Positions 1 to 8,855 of a stretch of DNA of 64,000 bases are shown piece by piece. A program made the translations under genes and the position numbers. Origin of the DNA: Actinomycetota bacterium (GTDB lineage Bacteria > Actinomycetota > Coriobacteriia > Anaerosomatales > Anaerosomataceae); NCBI GenBank assembly GCA_009668945.1, contig SBEH01000002.1, positions 1-64,000 on the forward strand. Reading direction: 5' to 3'. The notes under the pieces are model-generated. The model saw nothing but the letters and a program-made list of their open reading frames with translations. It did not search any database and was not told the origin of the DNA. Positions within the stretch are counted from its first letter, which is position 1; each line of letters starts with the position of its first letter.

Positions 1-2438
1 GTCTTGGGCGGGCGGGTCTCATCGAGCGCGGCGAGGCGCATCGGTTGGTAGGCGAGCATCTTGCCGAACTGCGGGTTCCCGGTCTTCTCGCGGTGGGTCA
101 CTTCACGAGCCTGACGTCGGCGCAAGAGGCGTTCGTCGTCGGTGCTTCGTCGCGTACGGACGTCATCGTGACAGCGACGTTCGTTGACGGTCTGCCCGCA
201 ACGGCAGCCGCAGCCGGCCTTGTGGGCAGACTCAGGCAGATCGCCGTCGAGGAGGTGAGCGGCGGCGGAGGCGGAGGGATTCCTCTGGAGCTGCAGAGAC
301 TGGATCGTGACTTCACGAGACAGGGTGTGTCCGGCGCGAGATCGGAGGGCAGAGTCGTCCTCTCGGAGGCCTGGGGCCAGCGAGCAGAGGCCGCTCGAAT
401 CGCGAGCGAAGTGCAGACCGCGGTCGCGTCCGGCATCGAGCCAGGCGAGGTAGCAGTCGTTGTGCGTGACGCGGGGAGTCGGCTCGAGGATCTTCGGAGT
501 GCGCTGGATGAGGTGGGCATCCCGGCCGAATTCGATGCGCGAGCCCCGTTCCATGCAACGGGCATCGGTCGGGTCGTGCTGAGCTTGCTGGAACTCGGTT
601 GTGGGAGCGGCTCATACGAGCGGCTGATCGACACCCTCCGGTCTCCGTTCAGTCCGGTGTCCGGTGACGTGCTCGACAGGCTCGACCGCGACATGCGGCG
701 ACGTGGCAGCCTCGAAACACCGGCCGCCGAGTCCTGGTTGCGCGATCACGATCAAGTCGGCGCGCACTTCGTGAGAGAGTGCCGTCAGGCCTGCGGCGCG
801 GTTGGGACCCCCGCTGGCGAGATGCGGTGGTACCGAGTCGTGTCGGGCATGCTCGGTCGTGCGTATCCGGCGGTCGCGGTGGCAGACCCGGCGTTCATGG
901 CCGATGCCGCAGCCGCCCGGATCCTTAGCGAGGGGCTGCGCGGTCTGGGCGCGATCACAGCAGGCAACGCGTGTCAGGTTCTCACCGCGGCGTTGCGCGA
1001 AGCCAGCGTGACACTCAGGTCGGAAGGGCGCCCGGAATGCGTCCAGGTCATGGGGGCGGAGCGCGTGAGGGGACTGCGCTACCGCTGCGTGATCCTGGCA
1101 GGTCTGAATGCGGGGGAGTTCCCGCGCCCAACCGTCGACGATGCGCTGTCTGCACCGGAGGTCCTACGGGTCTTCGAACGCGCTGGCATCGACCTGTCCC
1201 CCCGCGGCGACACCGACGCGGAGCGCCTCCTGTTCTACTCTGCGATCACTCGCGCCACCGAGCGGCTTGTCCTGAGCTGGCAGTCGCACGACTCCGAGGG
1301 ACGCCCGCGGAGGCCCTCGCCGTTCCTCGAGGAACTCCTGGACCTCTATCGGGATCCGGCTTCCAGGGAGCTTCATGATCGTGGTCTGCCGCACCGTCTC
1401 CTTCGGCTGGACGGGCACTCCCTGGATCCGGAGGCGCCTGCCACCGACCGGCGCGAGTTCAGGGCGCAGGCCGCCGCGCGTGACCCCGGGGCAGGCTCGC
1501 GTGTGTTGTCGGCGAGCCGCAGGGCACTGCAGCGGTACGCCGCGACTTCCGAGGCGGTCAGGCGAGCGATGCGTCAGCGCGAGTCGTTCTCTGCCAGTGA
1601 GATCGAGATGTATCTGCAGTGTCCGTACCGGTGGTACGTCGAGCGGCTCGTGCGCCCGGACGAGCTCGACCTGCGGTTCGACATGGCATCGGCGGGTCGC
1701 CTGGCGCACGAGATCATGCGGCGGTTCTACGATGCTCTGACGGACACCGGCGAGGAGCGAGTCACCCCCGCGAACCTCCAGACCGCCCTGGCGCTCCATG
1801 CCGAGATCGCCGAGGCGCTGGTAGCCAAGACGCGCACGACCGCCGCCATAGAGGAGGCACTGCTGCGCGCCGCTGCACGCAAGACCGGGCGGCTCGTCGA
1901 GGCCGATGCGGTGATGCTTCCCGACATGCGGCCCGCATACCGGGAATGGTCGTTCGGACTCGATGATGGCGACGCCCCGGAGTCCTTTGGCGAGTTCTCG
2001 CTGGTAGGGCGCATCGACAGGATAGACACGGGCAACGGTGATCTCGTGGTCACCGACTACAAGCTCGGTTCAGTGAACAGCGCGCGGGCGCAGGCCAAGT
2101 TCGTTGCGGCAGGACTGGTGCAGCTGCCGCTGTACGCCGCGGTGGCCAGTCGGAGGCACGGCCTGGGCGTCGCCGGAGGGCTATACCGCTCGATGAACGG
2201 CGGAAGACCGCGAGGCTTCGTGCGGGCCGGCCTGGGGCCGCCCGGCGCGTTCGTCAGCACGGATGTGCTGACAGGCGAGCAGATCGTGGAGACGGTCGAG
2301 TCAGCGGTCGCGCGAGCGGCGGAAGCGGTAGAGCGGATGCGCGACGGGCGGATCGAGGCAAGACCCCTGTCCGGCTCGTGCCTGCCTTACTGCGCGGCGC
2401 GTGCCTTCTGCAAGGAATGGAGGCCGGGACGTGGCTGA
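1..2438 (+). CDS. addB: AddB-like helicase-nuclease subunit, 5' end cut by window
   Basis: The reading frame is open from base 3, so the N-terminus lies outside the window and about 811 codons are visible. This is probably the AddB-like subunit of a double-strand-break resection complex acting with the downstream AddA. A UvrD-fold helicase motif with GAERVRGLRYRCVILAGLN lies near bases 1056-1110. The C-terminal PD-(D/E)XK nuclease domain runs from about base 1590, with CPYRW near 1618, the DYK catalytic motif near 2055 and QLPLY near 2120. It ends in a C-x3-C-x5-C cluster that, with the CPYRW cysteine, fits the [4Fe-4S] clamp of AddB nucleases. Its stop overlaps the start of addA by 8 bases, implying translational coupling. 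Whether the N-terminus carries a Walker A motif cannot be seen, so an AdnA/AdnB-type subunit remains possible. Confidence 0.85.
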   Translation, partial: LGRAGLIERGEAHRLVGEHLAELRVPGLLAVGHFTSLTSAQEAFVVGASSRTDVIVTATFVDGLPATAAAAGLVGRLRQIAVEEVSGGGGGGIPLELQRLDRDFTRQGVSGARSEGRVVLSEAWGQRAEAARIASEVQTAVASGIEPGEVAVVVRDAGSRLEDLRSALDEVGIPAEFDARAPFHATGIGRVVLSLLELGCGSGSYERLIDTLRSPFSPVSGDVLDRLDRDMRRRGSLETPAAESWLRDHDQVGAHFVRECRQACGAVGTPAGEMRWYRVVSGMLGRAYPAVAVADPAFMADAAAARILSEGLRGLGAITAGNACQVLTAALREASVTLRSEGRPECVQVMGAERVRGLRYRCVILAGLNAGEFPRPTVDDALSAPEVLRVFERAGIDLSPRGDTDAERLLFYSAITRATERLVLSWQSHDSEGRPRRPSPFLEELLDLYRDPASRELHDRGLPHRLLRLDGHSLDPEAPATDRREFRAQAAARDPGAGSRVLSASRRALQRYAATSEAVRRAMRQRESFSASEIEMYLQCPYRWYVERLVRPDELDLRFDMASAGRLAHEIMRRFYDALTDTGEERVTPANLQTALALHAEIAEALVAKTRTTAAIEEALLRAAARKTGRLVEADAVMLPDMRPAYREWSFGLDDGDAPESFGEFSLVGRIDRIDTGNGDLVVTDYKLGSVNSARAQAKFVAAGLVQLPLYAAVASRRHGLGVAGGLYRSMNGGRPRGFVRAGLGPPGAFVSTDVLTGEQIVETVESAVARAAEAVERMRDGRIEARPLSGSCLPYCAARAFCKEWRPGRG

Positions 2439-5400
2439 CCTAGACGCCCGTCAGACCGCCGCGGTCGCGACGGGTCCGACAGACCTGTTCGTAGCGGCCG
2501 GCGCGGGGTCCGGGAAGACGCGGATGCTGACCGCGCGCTTCGTGGCGGCGGTCTTGGGTTCGGAACCGTACGTCGGGTGCGATCCGCGCGACGTCCTGGC
2601 GGTTACGTTCACCGAAAGGGCCGCGGCCGAGCTCAGTGAGCGGATACGTGGAGAGCTCATCGCTGCCGGAGAAGCCTCTGCTGCCCGTTCGCTCACCGAT
2701 GCCTGGATCACGACGATCCACGGAATGTGTGCGCGCGTCGTGCGCCAGAACGCATTCGCTGCGGGCGTCGAACCGCACTTCCGCGTGCTGGACGACGTCG
2801 AGGCCTCGGCACTCGAAGCGCAGGCGGTGGAGGAGGCAACCGCGGAGATGCTCTCCTCGAACGCGGAGTCCTCGGCGCTCTTCGATGACTACGGATACGA
2901 CGTGATTGTCGACGCGGCACTGCGTATCAGGGCAGCCGTCCGGGCACTCGGCATCTCGTCGGACGACGTCGTGACCGTCGGCATCGAGGAGGCGCTCGGC
3001 GTACTCGCCACCTGCAAGGACAGCCTGAGACTGCTCGGCGAACAGCTCGCGGGATTGCCGCAGACCAAGACCGTGGAGACGAACGCCGAGATCGTTCGCT
3101 CGCTTGCGGACGTGCTGGGCGACTGCGATCCCGTCACGGAGGCGAACGCGTACGCGCTCTTGGAGCGCCTGAACCCGCGCGGGCTTAGGCGGGCATCTGC
3201 GGTGGATGGGCTCAACGAGCTCGTCGACGAGGTCACAATCAAGGTGGCCGAGGCACGGCGAGCCGCCGCGCAGCTACTAGTCGGCCGCTACGAACGGCTG
3301 CTCCTGGACTTCCTGGGCAGGATCGAGTCCCGCGATGCGGCGCTCAAGCGAGAAAGGGGTGCGCTGGACTTCTCGGATCTCGAACTGGAGACCGTCCGTC
3401 TTCTGGAGGATCACCCCGGAGTGCGCGAGCGGTACCGCAAGCGGTTCGCGATGCTCATGGTCGACGAGTATCAGGACACCAACGCATTGCAGTCCCGCAT
3501 CATCGGCGCGCTCAGCGCGCGCAATCTCTGCACGGTCGGGGACGAGAACCAGTCGATATATGGATTCCGCCATGCCGACGTGGAGGTGTTCCGGGCGCGG
3601 GCGATGGACGTGGCCGACCGGAGGGACCTGGACATCAATTACCGGACGTCGCCGGTCCTGCTGAATACGGTGAACGAGATGTTCCGGCACCAGTCGCTGA
3701 TCGGTCCGGAGCTGATGGTGCTCCAGCCGTCCCCGGCCCGCGCGGGCGATCCGGACGCCTGGGCGGGCGGATCGCGATTCGAGGCACGCTTCGTGGACTG
3801 GAGCCGTCTGCAGGGGGCCGACAGGCAGGACGTCGAGGCGGCGGTGATAGCCGATCGCGTGGCCGAACTCGTCGCAACGGGAGTCGGCCCCGGCCAGGTA
3901 GCCGTCCTCATGCGGGCGCTTTCGGGAGGCCGGGGCGCGAAGGTGGAGCGCGAACTCACCGCCCGAGGGATACCCGCCTACCTTTCGAGCGGCGGCACCT
4001 TCTTCGACGCCCCGGAGGTCCTGGAAGCCAGGGCCTTACTCGCCGTCATCGACAACGTGCGGGATGACGCAGCGATGACCGTGGTGCTGGCAGGGCGGCT
4101 GGGCGGGCTCTCGCCGGACGCGCTCGTCGTGGTGCGCGAACATGCCGACCGGCTCGCGGGAGAGGCGTCGAAGAGGCGGACCGAGTCGTGCCTGTTCGAC
4201 GCACTCTCGGACCCCGTTCTGAAGCTTGCACCGTGCGAGTCGGACGCGGCGAGGCGCATAGTGCACACGATCGAGACCGCACGGGCCAGGCGCGGCATCC
4301 GGTCGCTTCGCGACTGCGTACTGGAGCCGATGCTCGGCCTCGACGCGGATCTCGTCTGCTTCGCCGGCGGTCCGGGCGGCGCGAGGGCCTGGTCGAATGT
4401 ACTGAAGCTCGCGGACATGGCCGGCGAGTTCGAGGCGCTGTATGGCGGTGATGTCCGGGGCTTCCTTGCCTATCTGGACATGCGCGAGATTCACGGAGGG
4501 GGCGAGCAGGAGGCGACCCTTGATGGCGAGTACGATGCCGTGCGCATCATGAGCATCCACGCCGCCAAGGGTCTGGAGTTCCCTGCCGTTGTCGTCGGCG
4601 GCCTTGGTGTCAGCCACCATGCGCCCGGCATCGGCGTCGCCCGGGTCGAGGGATCGGCGTTGCTCGGCATGGTGCAGCCGATGCCCGACGGCAGTGAGCC
4701 TACCACCGCGTCCTCCCGCGTCGGCGAGGCGATCCGCGCAGCTGCGGAGGCCGAGTCGGCGCGCCTGCTCTATGTGGCGTGCACCAGGGCGGAGGAGTCG
4801 CTCACCATCGTCGCGTTCACGAATCCCGAGAAGGAGGCGGAGCCGACTCTGCCCGGACGGATCAGGGACGCGCTCGGAGCCGGCCCGGCCGGCTCGTTGA
4901 CCGCTGACGCGCCTGCGAGCGCAGGCGGAGCGGGTGTCGTGCGGCTCGTAGAGCCGGCGGCGCGGGGCGTGAAGCTCTCTACTACCGGCGAGAGCCTTGT
5001 GGAGTCCTTGGGCGACGGAGCGTCGAACGGTACTGGACCTGCGTCCGGGGTAGTCGTGCGCGGGCCGGGGGCGCCGGGCCGCGTGTCATACACGGGTCTT
5101 GCCACCTACGACCGGTGCCCCTACCGGTTCTTCCTGACGAGCGTCGCGAAGCTGCCGGCGCCGCCGGCGGCGCAGCAGGGCGAGGCCCTGTCGTTCGGAA
5201 GCGCGCTGCACGCGGTCCTGGAGTGCCTGACATCACCGCAGGACGACCTCTCCGCGGTCGTGAGCCGCATCGCCGCGCTAGCGGGATTGTCGGCCGCCTC
5301 GGCAGAGCGCCTGTCGGTCGCCGTGTCGACGTTCCAGCGGTCGGCGGTGGCGGCGGAGCTGCTCGGTTCACAGCGCGTGCTCCGGGAGGCGCAGATCATG

Positions 5401-5808
5401 GTGCCGATCGGCGATACGGTCCTGGTGGGCGCCATCGATGCCATCGGCTGGCGTGGCAGCAGCGCTCTCGTCGTCGACTACAAGACCGGGACATCAGCAC
5501 TTAGCGCCGAGGAGGCGCTCGACCGCTACCGCCTGCAGGGCGAGTGCTACGCGCTCGCGGCTGTCGGCGCCGGTGCCGAACAGGTGCGGGTCGTATTCGC
5601 CGAGCTCGAGCGGGGCCGGGAGACCGAGTACGAGTACTCGGCTGCGGACCGTGACGCGCTGCAGGCCAGCGTGCGTGACATCGTCGACTCGATGGCCCCT
5701 TCAGGGTATCCGGTACGCGAGACCTACGAGCAGGACCTCTGCGAGACGTGTCCGGGGCTGGGAAGCGTGTGTCCTATCACCCGGCCGACGGGCGGTGGCG
5801 CTGGGTGA
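2431..5808 (+). CDS. addA: AddA-like UvrD-family helicase-nuclease
   Basis: This is a 1125-residue ATP-dependent 3'-5' DNA helicase with a C-terminal nuclease, the motor subunit of recombinational break repair. Walker A AAGAGSGKT is near residues 22-30, the DEYQDT Walker B near 345, then GDENQSIYGFRH, the INYRTS motif, MSIHAAKGLEFP and YVACTRAEE in canonical UvrD order. The nuclease begins near residue 890 (CPYRF) and has VVDYKTG near 1014. A C-terminal CETCPGLGSVC cluster suggests an iron-sulfur clamp, which is typical of AddB rather than AddA. The GTG start at 2431 is chosen because GGAGG lies 7 bases upstream and it overlaps addB by 8 bases; a longer frame from 2401 has no ribosome binding site. 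The 3' end overlaps the convergent rlmN by 32 bases. Confidence 0.92.
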   Translation: MADLDARQTAAVATGPTDLFVAAGAGSGKTRMLTARFVAAVLGSEPYVGCDPRDVLAVTFTERAAAELSERIRGELIAAGEASAARSLTDAWITTIHGMCARVVRQNAFAAGVEPHFRVLDDVEASALEAQAVEEATAEMLSSNAESSALFDDYGYDVIVDAALRIRAAVRALGISSDDVVTVGIEEALGVLATCKDSLRLLGEQLAGLPQTKTVETNAEIVRSLADVLGDCDPVTEANAYALLERLNPRGLRRASAVDGLNELVDEVTIKVAEARRAAAQLLVGRYERLLLDFLGRIESRDAALKRERGALDFSDLELETVRLLEDHPGVRERYRKRFAMLMVDEYQDTNALQSRIIGALSARNLCTVGDENQSIYGFRHADVEVFRARAMDVADRRDLDINYRTSPVLLNTVNEMFRHQSLIGPELMVLQPSPARAGDPDAWAGGSRFEARFVDWSRLQGADRQDVEAAVIADRVAELVATGVGPGQVAVLMRALSGGRGAKVERELTARGIPAYLSSGGTFFDAPEVLEARALLAVIDNVRDDAAMTVVLAGRLGGLSPDALVVVREHADRLAGEASKRRTESCLFDALSDPVLKLAPCESDAARRIVHTIETARARRGIRSLRDCVLEPMLGLDADLVCFAGGPGGARAWSNVLKLADMAGEFEALYGGDVRGFLAYLDMREIHGGGEQEATLDGEYDAVRIMSIHAAKGLEFPAVVVGGLGVSHHAPGIGVARVEGSALLGMVQPMPDGSEPTTASSRVGEAIRAAAEAESARLLYVACTRAEESLTIVAFTNPEKEAEPTLPGRIRDALGAGPAGSLTADAPASAGGAGVVRLVEPAARGVKLSTTGESLVESLGDGASNGTGPASGVVVRGPGAPGRVSYTGLATYDRCPYRFFLTSVAKLPAPPAAQQGEALSFGSALHAVLECLTSPQDDLSAVVSRIAALAGLSAASAERLSVAVSTFQRSAVAAELLGSQRVLREAQIMVPIGDTVLVGAIDAIGWRGSSALVVDYKTGTSALSAEEALDRYRLQGECYALAAVGAGAEQVRVVFAELERGRETEYEYSAADRDALQASVRDIVDSMAPSGYPVRETYEQDLCETCPGLGSVCPITRPTGGGAG

Positions 5809-6823
5809 GCTGACCGCAGGCCGCCTCGATATCGGCGCCGCGCTCGGTGCGGACAGAGGTCTCGATCCCGGCAGCGGATAGCGCTTCGGCCACGGCGGCG
5901 ACGGATGCGTCTCCGGGTCGCTGTCCCGGTGCGCCGACAACGGGGTTCATGGGGATCACGTTGACGTGCGACATCCAACCGCGGGCGAAGTCGACCAGCG
6001 CGGCGACCTCTCCGGGCGTGTCGTTAACGCCGGCGATGAGCGCGAATTCGAGGGTCGGACGGCGACCGGTCCGCTGGGTGTAGTCGACAAGCGCCTGCTG
6101 GAGCTCATCGAGCGGCCAGCGCCTCACGCCGGGCATGATCCGGTCGCGCGTCGCCTGCACGGCCGAGTGCAGCGACACCGCAAGCGTGAACTGCTCGGGC
6201 TCGGTCGAGAGGCGCTGTATGCCCGGAATGACGCCGCACGTCGAGACGGTGAGGTGCCGCGCCCCGATCTCAGGTCCGGACTTGGAGTTCATGAGGCGCA
6301 GCGCGCCGAGCGTGGCGTCGTAGTTGTTGAACGGCTCGCCCTGCCCCATCGCCACCGCGTTTGATGCGCGCGTCCCGAATTCGCGGGCGACAAGGACGAC
6401 CTGCCAGACCATCTCTCCCGGCGTTAAGTTGCGGACGAACCCGCCCTTTCCGGTCGCGCAGAACGTGCAGCCCATTGCGCAGCCGGCCTGCGTGCTGAAA
6501 CACACCGTGAGCCGATCACCGACCGGGATGCCCACACTCTCTACCAGTACGCCGTCGGCCAGCTTCCACAGGTACTTCCGCGTCCCGTCTGACGAGTGCC
6601 GTACCTCGGCCGGCTCGGGCAATACCAGCGAGTACCGCTCGGCAAGCGCGCTGCGAAGGGCTGACGGGAGGTCGCTCATCGATTCGAATCCGTCCACAGC
6701 GCGCGCATACAGCCACGCGATCAGCTGCCGCTGGCGGAACGCGGGCTGTCCGAGGTCCCCGAGCGCGCGCGACAGTCCGTCGGCATCCAGCGACGCGATA
6801 TCGGGCAGCGCTCCGTCCGGCAT
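5777..6823 (-). CDS. rlmN: Dual-specificity RNA methyltransferase RlmN
   Basis: This 348-residue radical SAM enzyme methylates C2 of A2503 in 23S rRNA and A37 in certain tRNAs. The cluster-binding CxxxCxxC is C115, C119 and C122 (CAMGCTFC). The family's MGQGEPFNNYD motif and a second catalytic cysteine, C336 in EAACGQL, are present, so both cysteines needed for the methyl-adduct mechanism are intact. Length is typical. It starts 3 bases after the stop of the reverse rubrerythrin gene on the same strand, so the two are probably cotranscribed, perhaps with htrA upstream. Its 3' end overlaps addA convergently. Confidence 0.96.
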   Translation of the reverse strand: MPDGALPDIASLDADGLSRALGDLGQPAFRQRQLIAWLYARAVDGFESMSDLPSALRSALAERYSLVLPEPAEVRHSSDGTRKYLWKLADGVLVESVGIPVGDRLTVCFSTQAGCAMGCTFCATGKGGFVRNLTPGEMVWQVVLVAREFGTRASNAVAMGQGEPFNNYDATLGALRLMNSKSGPEIGARHLTVSTCGVIPGIQRLSTEPEQFTLAVSLHSAVQATRDRIMPGVRRWPLDELQQALVDYTQRTGRRPTLEFALIAGVNDTPGEVAALVDFARGWMSHVNVIPMNPVVGAPGQRPGDASVAAVAEALSAAGIETSVRTERGADIEAACGQLTQRHRPSAG

Positions 6824-6826
6824 GCG

Positions 6827-7321
6827 CTAGCCTCGCGCCTTCTTGAAGCCGTCACGATGCTGGCGCTCGAACCCGCCGACCGCCCGTAAGTACTGCGCTA
6901 TCTCCGGATAGCCCTCTTCCTCAGCCGTCTCGGCGAAGGAAGGGTACATCTCGGCGGTCTCGTATTCCTCGCCGTCATAGGCGGTGGCGAGGTTCTCGGC
7001 GGTCGTGCGGAATGCGCTCATGTAGGCGAGATGACCGAGTGCATGCGCGGTCTCTTCTGCGGCTGCGCGATCGAATGCGGCCTTGGCGGCATCGTCTCCC
7101 TCGAGCTCGGCGATGCGTGCAAACAGCGTGTAGCGGCGGTTCGCCTGCGATTCGCCCGCGAAGGCCGCATTCAAGTTCTCGAGAGTCCGGGTTCCGGTGA
7201 GATCGCCGGGCCCTGCGGAGGCGAGGAAGAAGGCCTGTGGAGCGCCGCAAACGGGACAGTGCTCCGGTGCGGGTCCGACATGCAGGTATCCGCACCCCTT
7301 GCAGCGATACATCTCGACCAT
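6827..7321 (-). CDS. Reverse rubrerythrin (rubredoxin domain first)
   Basis: This 164-residue non-haem iron protein probably detoxifies peroxide and oxygen in an anaerobe. The rubredoxin centre is at the N-terminus (C7, C10, C22, C25 in CKGCGY and CPVCG). The ferritin-like di-iron domain follows, with FAGESQANRRY, the EETAHALGH ligand set and a later ERQH. Classical rubrerythrins have the opposite domain order, so this matches the 'reverse' rubrerythrins first described in clostridia. The ATG at 7321 is preceded by GGAG 7 bases upstream; a longer frame to 7462 is low-complexity Arg/Ser/Trp sequence overlapping the htrA 3' end and is rejected. rlmN follows 3 bases downstream. Confidence 0.92.
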   Translation of the reverse strand: MVEMYRCKGCGYLHVGPAPEHCPVCGAPQAFFLASAGPGDLTGTRTLENLNAAFAGESQANRRYTLFARIAELEGDDAAKAAFDRAAAEETAHALGHLAYMSAFRTTAENLATAYDGEEYETAEMYPSFAETAEEEGYPEIAQYLRAVGGFERQHRDGFKKARG

Positions 7322-7358
7322 GACCGGCTCCAATCGCGTCGAGTTCCCGAACGTCGGA

Positions 7359-8678
7359 CTAGTTCGTGGAGAGGTCGGCCGGCTTGATGCCCACGACCAT
7401 GTCCAGTGTCTCCTTCTTGCCATCGCGCCATACGGTGAGCGTGACCTCGTCGCCGACCGCATGCCGACGCACCGAGAGGATAAGGTCGTCCATCGAGCGG
7501 ATGCGCTCGTCGTTGACGGCGACGATCACGTCGCCCGGCCGCACTCCCGCCTTCTCGGCCTCGGTGCCCTCGGTGATTTCGACCACGTACGCGCCCTCGT
7601 CGACCGGCAGTCCCTCTTCCTGTGCGAGGGTCGCGTTGACGGTCTGTCCGACGACACCCAGGAACGGCGTGTCCACGCGGCCCTTCTCGATGAGTTCGTC
7701 GGCGGCCTGAACGGCACGCCATACTGGGATCGCGATGCCGACACCGTCGGAAACGCCGGTGTCCGAGTAGATCGCCGAAGGGATGCCGAGGAGCTTGCCT
7801 TCCCGGTCCACGAGCGCGCCTCCCGAGTTGCCGGGGTTGATGGCCGCGTCGGTCTGGATCGAATCGACGTACGGGTACTCGCCGTTGTCACCGCCGAAGT
7901 CGGTGAGCGGCCGGTGCAGGGCCGATATGACACCGGAAGTGACCGAGTGCTCCAGGCCGAACGGAGAGCCGATCACGATGGCCAGCTGTCCGACGATGAG
8001 GCTGTCCGAATCCCCGAGCCCGATCACCGGGATCTCGGCGTCCACCAGGACGACTGCGATGTCGCTCTCCGCGTCGCCGCCCACCAGTGTGGCGTCGTAG
8101 CTCTCGCCGGTGGCGTCCGTGACGATGATGCTCGTGGCACCCTCCACGACGTGTTCGTTCGTGATGATGTACGTGCCTCCGTCGGGGGCCTTCTTGTAGG
8201 CGACGCCAGAGCCCTCACCGGCCACCGGGACGTCGGGGTGGTCCGAGGGCAGACCCGAAGACGACGCGGTCTCACCGCTGACCGCGATGTTGACGACGCT
8301 CGGGACGGCGACCGCCGCCGCTGCCGCCACGGACTCCTCGGTCTCAGAGCCGATGAGCTCGACACGCTGAGTGCCTGTGGCCCCTGCGGGCAGAGCCTTG
8401 TACGCGAGGTAGCCGCCGGCGAACCCCGCTCCGCTCCCGGCTAATAGTGCTGCGACAACGGCAAGCACCACGGGCGCTGCATGCGAATGCTTTCCCGACC
8501 AGGGTGTCTGGGCCGTTTGCGGTTGTACCGGAGCGGCGGTGTCCGCTGCCGGAGCCTCAGGTGCGTAGGGAGGCGCTGGCGCAGCGAAGTCTGCGATAGC
8601 TGCTTCGGGAATCGTGGCAGCCGCGTCGGCGGCGTCCTCGGACACGGGCGGTCTCGTCAGGTTCTCGTTCGCATCCAT
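7359..8678 (-). CDS. htrA: HtrA/DegP-type membrane-anchored serine protease with PDZ domain
   Basis: This 439-residue envelope quality-control protease degrades or holds misfolded extracytoplasmic proteins. It has a Pro/Ala-rich cytoplasmic N-terminus of about 65 residues, one membrane anchor near residues 68-92, a trypsin-like domain with triad H176 (TNEHVV), D206 (ESDIAV) and S285 (GNSGG), and a PDZ domain over roughly the last 95 residues. Size and architecture match actinobacterial HtrA. GGAGGAAGGAAG precedes the ATG. An 8-base-pair inverted repeat lies about 18 bases upstream of the start codon, next to the ribosome binding site, and may affect its expression. Confidence 0.95.
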   Translation of the reverse strand: MDANENLTRPPVSEDAADAAATIPEAAIADFAAPAPPYAPEAPAADTAAPVQPQTAQTPWSGKHSHAAPVVLAVVAALLAGSGAGFAGGYLAYKALPAGATGTQRVELIGSETEESVAAAAAVAVPSVVNIAVSGETASSSGLPSDHPDVPVAGEGSGVAYKKAPDGGTYIITNEHVVEGATSIIVTDATGESYDATLVGGDAESDIAVVLVDAEIPVIGLGDSDSLIVGQLAIVIGSPFGLEHSVTSGVISALHRPLTDFGGDNGEYPYVDSIQTDAAINPGNSGGALVDREGKLLGIPSAIYSDTGVSDGVGIAIPVWRAVQAADELIEKGRVDTPFLGVVGQTVNATLAQEEGLPVDEGAYVVEITEGTEAEKAGVRPGDVIVAVNDERIRSMDDLILSVRRHAVGDEVTLTVWRDGKKETLDMVVGIKPADLSTN

Positions 8679-8695
8679 GAATCATCTTCCTTCCT

Positions 8696-8714
8696 CCGCG
8701 GAGTCACTCCGCGG
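8696..8714 (-). promoter_or_regulatory. Inverted repeat in the htrA leader
   Basis: CCGCGGAG, a 3-base gap and CTCCGCGG form a perfect 8-base-pair palindrome ending about 18 bases before the htrA ATG. Its downstream arm abuts the Shine-Dalgarno GGAGGAAGG on the minus-strand transcript. As RNA it could form a hairpin that partly hides the ribosome binding site; as DNA it could be a repressor operator. The sequence cannot tell these apart. Confidence 0.45.
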
Positions 8715-8795
8715 CAGTCTGATTCTATGCGCGTTGCGTCCCGCGATGTACGAAACGGAGGAGAATCCACGAACTCTCCATATCGTGTGCCCACG

Positions 8796-8824
8796 TTGTC
8801 TGCTCCTGGTGCCTCGACTAGACT
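8796..8824 (+). promoter_or_regulatory. Predicted sigma70-type promoter for the membrane protein-ddl operon
   Basis: TTGTCT (8796-8801) and TAGACT (8819-8824) are separated by 17 bases, and the -10 ends 31 bases before the ATG at 8856. The intergenic region is shared with the divergent htrA gene. Confidence 0.5.
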
Positions 8825-8855
8825 GACCCGAGGAACACCCGAGGGGAGTCCGCAG

